Positions 62,203-64,000 of a DNA stretch of 64,000 nt are shown here, piece after piece (position 1 is the stretch's first letter; every line of letters begins with the position of its first letter). The stretch comes from Bacteroidales bacterium MB20-C3-3. Its GTDB lineage: Bacteria > Bacteroidota > Bacteroidia > Bacteroidales > UBA932. Position numbers and translations under genes: made by a program. The DNA lies in the NCBI GenBank assembly GCA_035609245.1, contig CP141202.1:558001-622000 (forward strand). Reading direction: 5' to 3'. Under the pieces are notes generated by a model, which saw nothing but the letters and a program-made list of their open reading frames with translations, did no database searches and was not told the origin of the DNA.

Positions 62203-63234
62203 CTACAAAAGGTAATCCATTGACCTGGAAACTGGTACAATATCAAGAGGTGATCTGTACCCGGATATATATTTATAGTATCCTGCTATTGCAATCATAG
62301 CGGCGTTATCAGTAGTGAACCTTAATTCAGGAATATGGCTTCTCCATCCCCTCTCAATCCCCTCACTAATTATACGCTCTCTAAGTCCGGAATTTGCAGA
62401 GACTCCTCCGGCAATTGTAATCTCATTAATACCTGTCATTACTGAAGCTTTGACAAGTTTATCCATAAGTATATCAATTAAGGTACTCTGGAAAGAGGCA
62501 CATAAATCGGTTTTATTCTTATCAATAAATGCAGGATCCTCAGCGATTCTCTCTCTCAGAAAATATAGCAGAGATGTCTTGACACCGCTGAAACTATAAT
62601 TCAATCCATCAACTCTGGGTTTAGAAAATTTAAAAGCAACCTTATTCCCCTCTTTTGCCAGTTTGTCAACAACAGGCCCCCCCGGGTAGCCGAGCCCCAT
62701 AATTTTTGCACATTTGTCAAATGCCTCTCCCACTGCATCATCAATTGTCTCGCCAATAACAGTAAATGAAGAGTAGCTCTCAACCCTTACAATCTGAGTA
62801 TGCCCGCCGGAGACTAAAAGAGAGAGAAATGGAAATGATGGCTGAGTGTTAACCTTCTTTTCAGGAACTTTTATAAAATGTGATAAAATATGCCCCTGAA
62901 GATGGTTTACATCAATAACCGGAATGCCGGTTGCAATAGATAAACCCTTAGTAAATGAAGTACCAACCAGTAGTGAACCCAGCAGGCCCGGGCCTCTTGT
63001 AAAGGCGATAGCATCAATATCCCGGATTTTTACTCCTGCAATTTTTAAGGCACTGTCAACTACCGGAAGAATATTCTGCTGATGTGCCCTTGAAGCGAGT
63101 TCAGGGACTACTCCTCCATACTTCATGTGAACATCCTGATTTGACATAACATTGGAAAGCAGAAATTCATCTCTGATAACTGCTGCAGAGGTATCATCAC
63201 AAGAAGATTCAATTCCCAGAATAGTAATGCTCAT
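62203..63234 (-). CDS. tsaD: tRNA N6-threonylcarbamoyladenosine synthase TsaD
   Basis: TsaD transfers the threonylcarbamoyl group to A37 of tRNAs that read ANN codons. The 343-residue protein has the ASKHA fold with ILGIESSCDDTSAAV at the start, the iron-binding ELASRAHQQNILPVV (His pair near residue 110 in the family numbering) and SGGHTQIV, plus the late TIAGGVSANSGLR. I take the ATG at 63234; the TTG at 63240 is less likely. The size is normal for TsaD (about 340). It is divergent from the tamB-like gene, with an 86-base gap. Confidence 0.95.
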   Translation of the reverse strand: MSITILGIESSCDDTSAAVIRDEFLLSNVMSNQDVHMKYGGVVPELASRAHQQNILPVVDSALKIAGVKIRDIDAIAFTRGPGLLGSLLVGTSFTKGLSIATGIPVIDVNHLQGHILSHFIKVPEKKVNTQPSFPFLSLLVSGGHTQIVRVESYSSFTVIGETIDDAVGEAFDKCAKIMGLGYPGGPVVDKLAKEGNKVAFKFSKPRVDGLNYSFSGVKTSLLYFLRERIAEDPAFIDKNKTDLCASFQSTLIDILMDKLVKASVMTGINEITIAGGVSANSGLRERIISEGIERGWRSHIPELRFTTDNAAMIAIAGYYKYISGYRSPLDIVPVSRSMDYLL

Positions 63235-63320
63235 TTTCAAATTTTAAAACTTTGCAAAATTGGCTTTTTTTTAACAAACTCCTTGATTTAATTGTTTATT
63301 TTTGCGCAAAAGGAGACACT

Positions 63321-64000
63321 ATTAGAATCTTAAGAAAAATATTAACTGTATTGCTCTTCCTGGTGGCTCTGGCACCGGTTGCGGCGTATGTTGCCCTGCA
63401 AATTCCTGCTATACAGACCTATTCTGCCCGTAGAGTGGCCTCTGTACTCTCTGAAAAATTTAGTGCCGATGTTTCTATTGGAAGGGTCTATTACATCTTT
63501 TTTAACAAGCTCATTGTAAATGATTTCCACATTCTATATTCAGAGAAGGATACACTGGTCAATTGCGATAAACTATCCGTTTCAATATCAGCTACAGACC
63601 TGATAATGAATTCAGAAATAACTCTTAAAAGACTTCATTTACACGACGGGATAATAAATTTGGTCAACGAAACAGATTCATCAACAAACCTTTCTCGCAT
63701 TTTCAATTTTAAAAAAGAGAAAAATGACACATCTGGTTTTAAACTTCCCGATTTCATTGCAGGAGAGGTTAAACTTCACAATTTCAGATTTAGTTACAGA
63801 AACCCTTATTCCGGAACAGAGACTAAAGATGGAGTGATAAATTTTTCCAACTTATATTTAAATAAAATCAATATTCATATAAGAGGTATCGAATCTCACA
63901 GTGATACCCTATACGCAGAGGTTAAGAATATATCATTTGAAGAGAGAAGTGGTTTCAATATAAAAAGTTTACAAGCCTCACTTAAATTCACATCTAATAA
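63321..64000 (+). CDS. TamB-like translocation/assembly protein, N-terminal part
   Basis: This open frame runs off the right edge. The start shows a membrane helix (residues 5-25, TVLLFLVALAPVAAYVALQI) followed by beta-helix-like repeats, as in the large TamB-like proteins of Bacteroidetes, which move lipids or help outer-membrane assembly. The only likely start is ATT at 63321 with AAAGGAG at the ideal distance before it; no ATG, GTG or TTG is in frame upstream, and the next TTG is ten codons inside. TATTTTTGC at 63297-63305 is a good -7 box but lies very close. Confidence 0.78.
   Translation, partial: MRILRKILTVLLFLVALAPVAAYVALQIPAIQTYSARRVASVLSEKFSADVSIGRVYYIFFNKLIVNDFHILYSEKDTLVNCDKLSVSISATDLIMNSEITLKRLHLHDGIINLVNETDSSTNLSRIFNFKKEKNDTSGFKLPDFIAGEVKLHNFRFSYRNPYSGTETKDGVINFSNLYLNKINIHIRGIESHSDTLYAEVKNISFEERSGFNIKSLQASLKFTSN

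Noticed and set aside
63241-63320. Minus-strand promoter for tsaD
   Set aside because: I found only partial fits to TAnnTTTG on the minus strand and no good -33 box.
1-64000. CRISPR arrays, riboswitches or rRNA genes
   Set aside because: No regularly spaced repeats, known leader folds or rRNA-like stretches were seen.

Overview
The window looks like a chromosome segment of a member of the Bacteroidetes, probably the order Bacteroidales. The signs are a SusC/SusD pair, promoter-like TAnnTTTGC boxes, a flexirubin/aryl-polyene-type gene cluster with darA and darB, a TonB-like periplasmic protein and a Bacteroidetes-style TamB. No species can be named from sequence alone. All identities below come from reading motifs and protein character; no database search was run.

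Region 1 (1 to about 23386) is the right part of a prophage that continues off the left edge. Virion genes read leftward from 16796: two likely ejection proteins, a 4043-residue polyvalent protein, a portal protein and two small unknowns. Two further genes read rightward from 16893, a possible small terminase-like protein and an 1160-residue tail or stabilization-type protein. At the extreme right end lies a two-gene cargo: an EcoRI-family adenine methyltransferase overlapped by a DUF262-HNH protein, which looks like a restriction or defense pair. The prophage ends in the 3' part of a tRNA-Gly(CCC) gene (23341-23386), which marks the right attachment site.

Region 2 (23758-53403) is a biosynthetic cluster of 28 genes on the minus strand, packed with overlaps or gaps of at most 36 bases, plus a divergently oriented boundary at a WYL-type regulator. 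The inferred pathway is: an aromatic amino acid ammonia-lyase makes a (hydroxy)cinnamate starter; a PaaK/F390-like ligase activates it; ketosynthases, a ketosynthase-like partner, a reductase and dehydratases build a polyene on two acyl carrier proteins; DarA and DarB make a dialkylresorcinol; acyltransferases, an FAD oxidoreductase, a methyltransferase and a B12-radical SAM enzyme tailor or join the parts; an MMPL fusion, an ABC transporter, two LolA-like carriers and a lipoprotein move the product to the outer membrane. A promoter flanked by two near-identical 15-base direct repeats lies between the ammonia-lyase and the regulator.

Region 3 (53470-58259) carries tldD, pmbA/tldE, an NhaC-type antiporter and an FKBP-type prolyl isomerase with a metal-binding tail, ended by a strong bidirectional terminator. 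Region 4 (58329-62125) holds a SusD gene, the C-terminal third of a SusC gene and an IS3-family element with a nonsense mutation in orfB; the 5' two thirds of susC are missing. Region 5 (62203-64000) has tsaD and the start of a tamB-like gene that appears to begin with an ATT codon.
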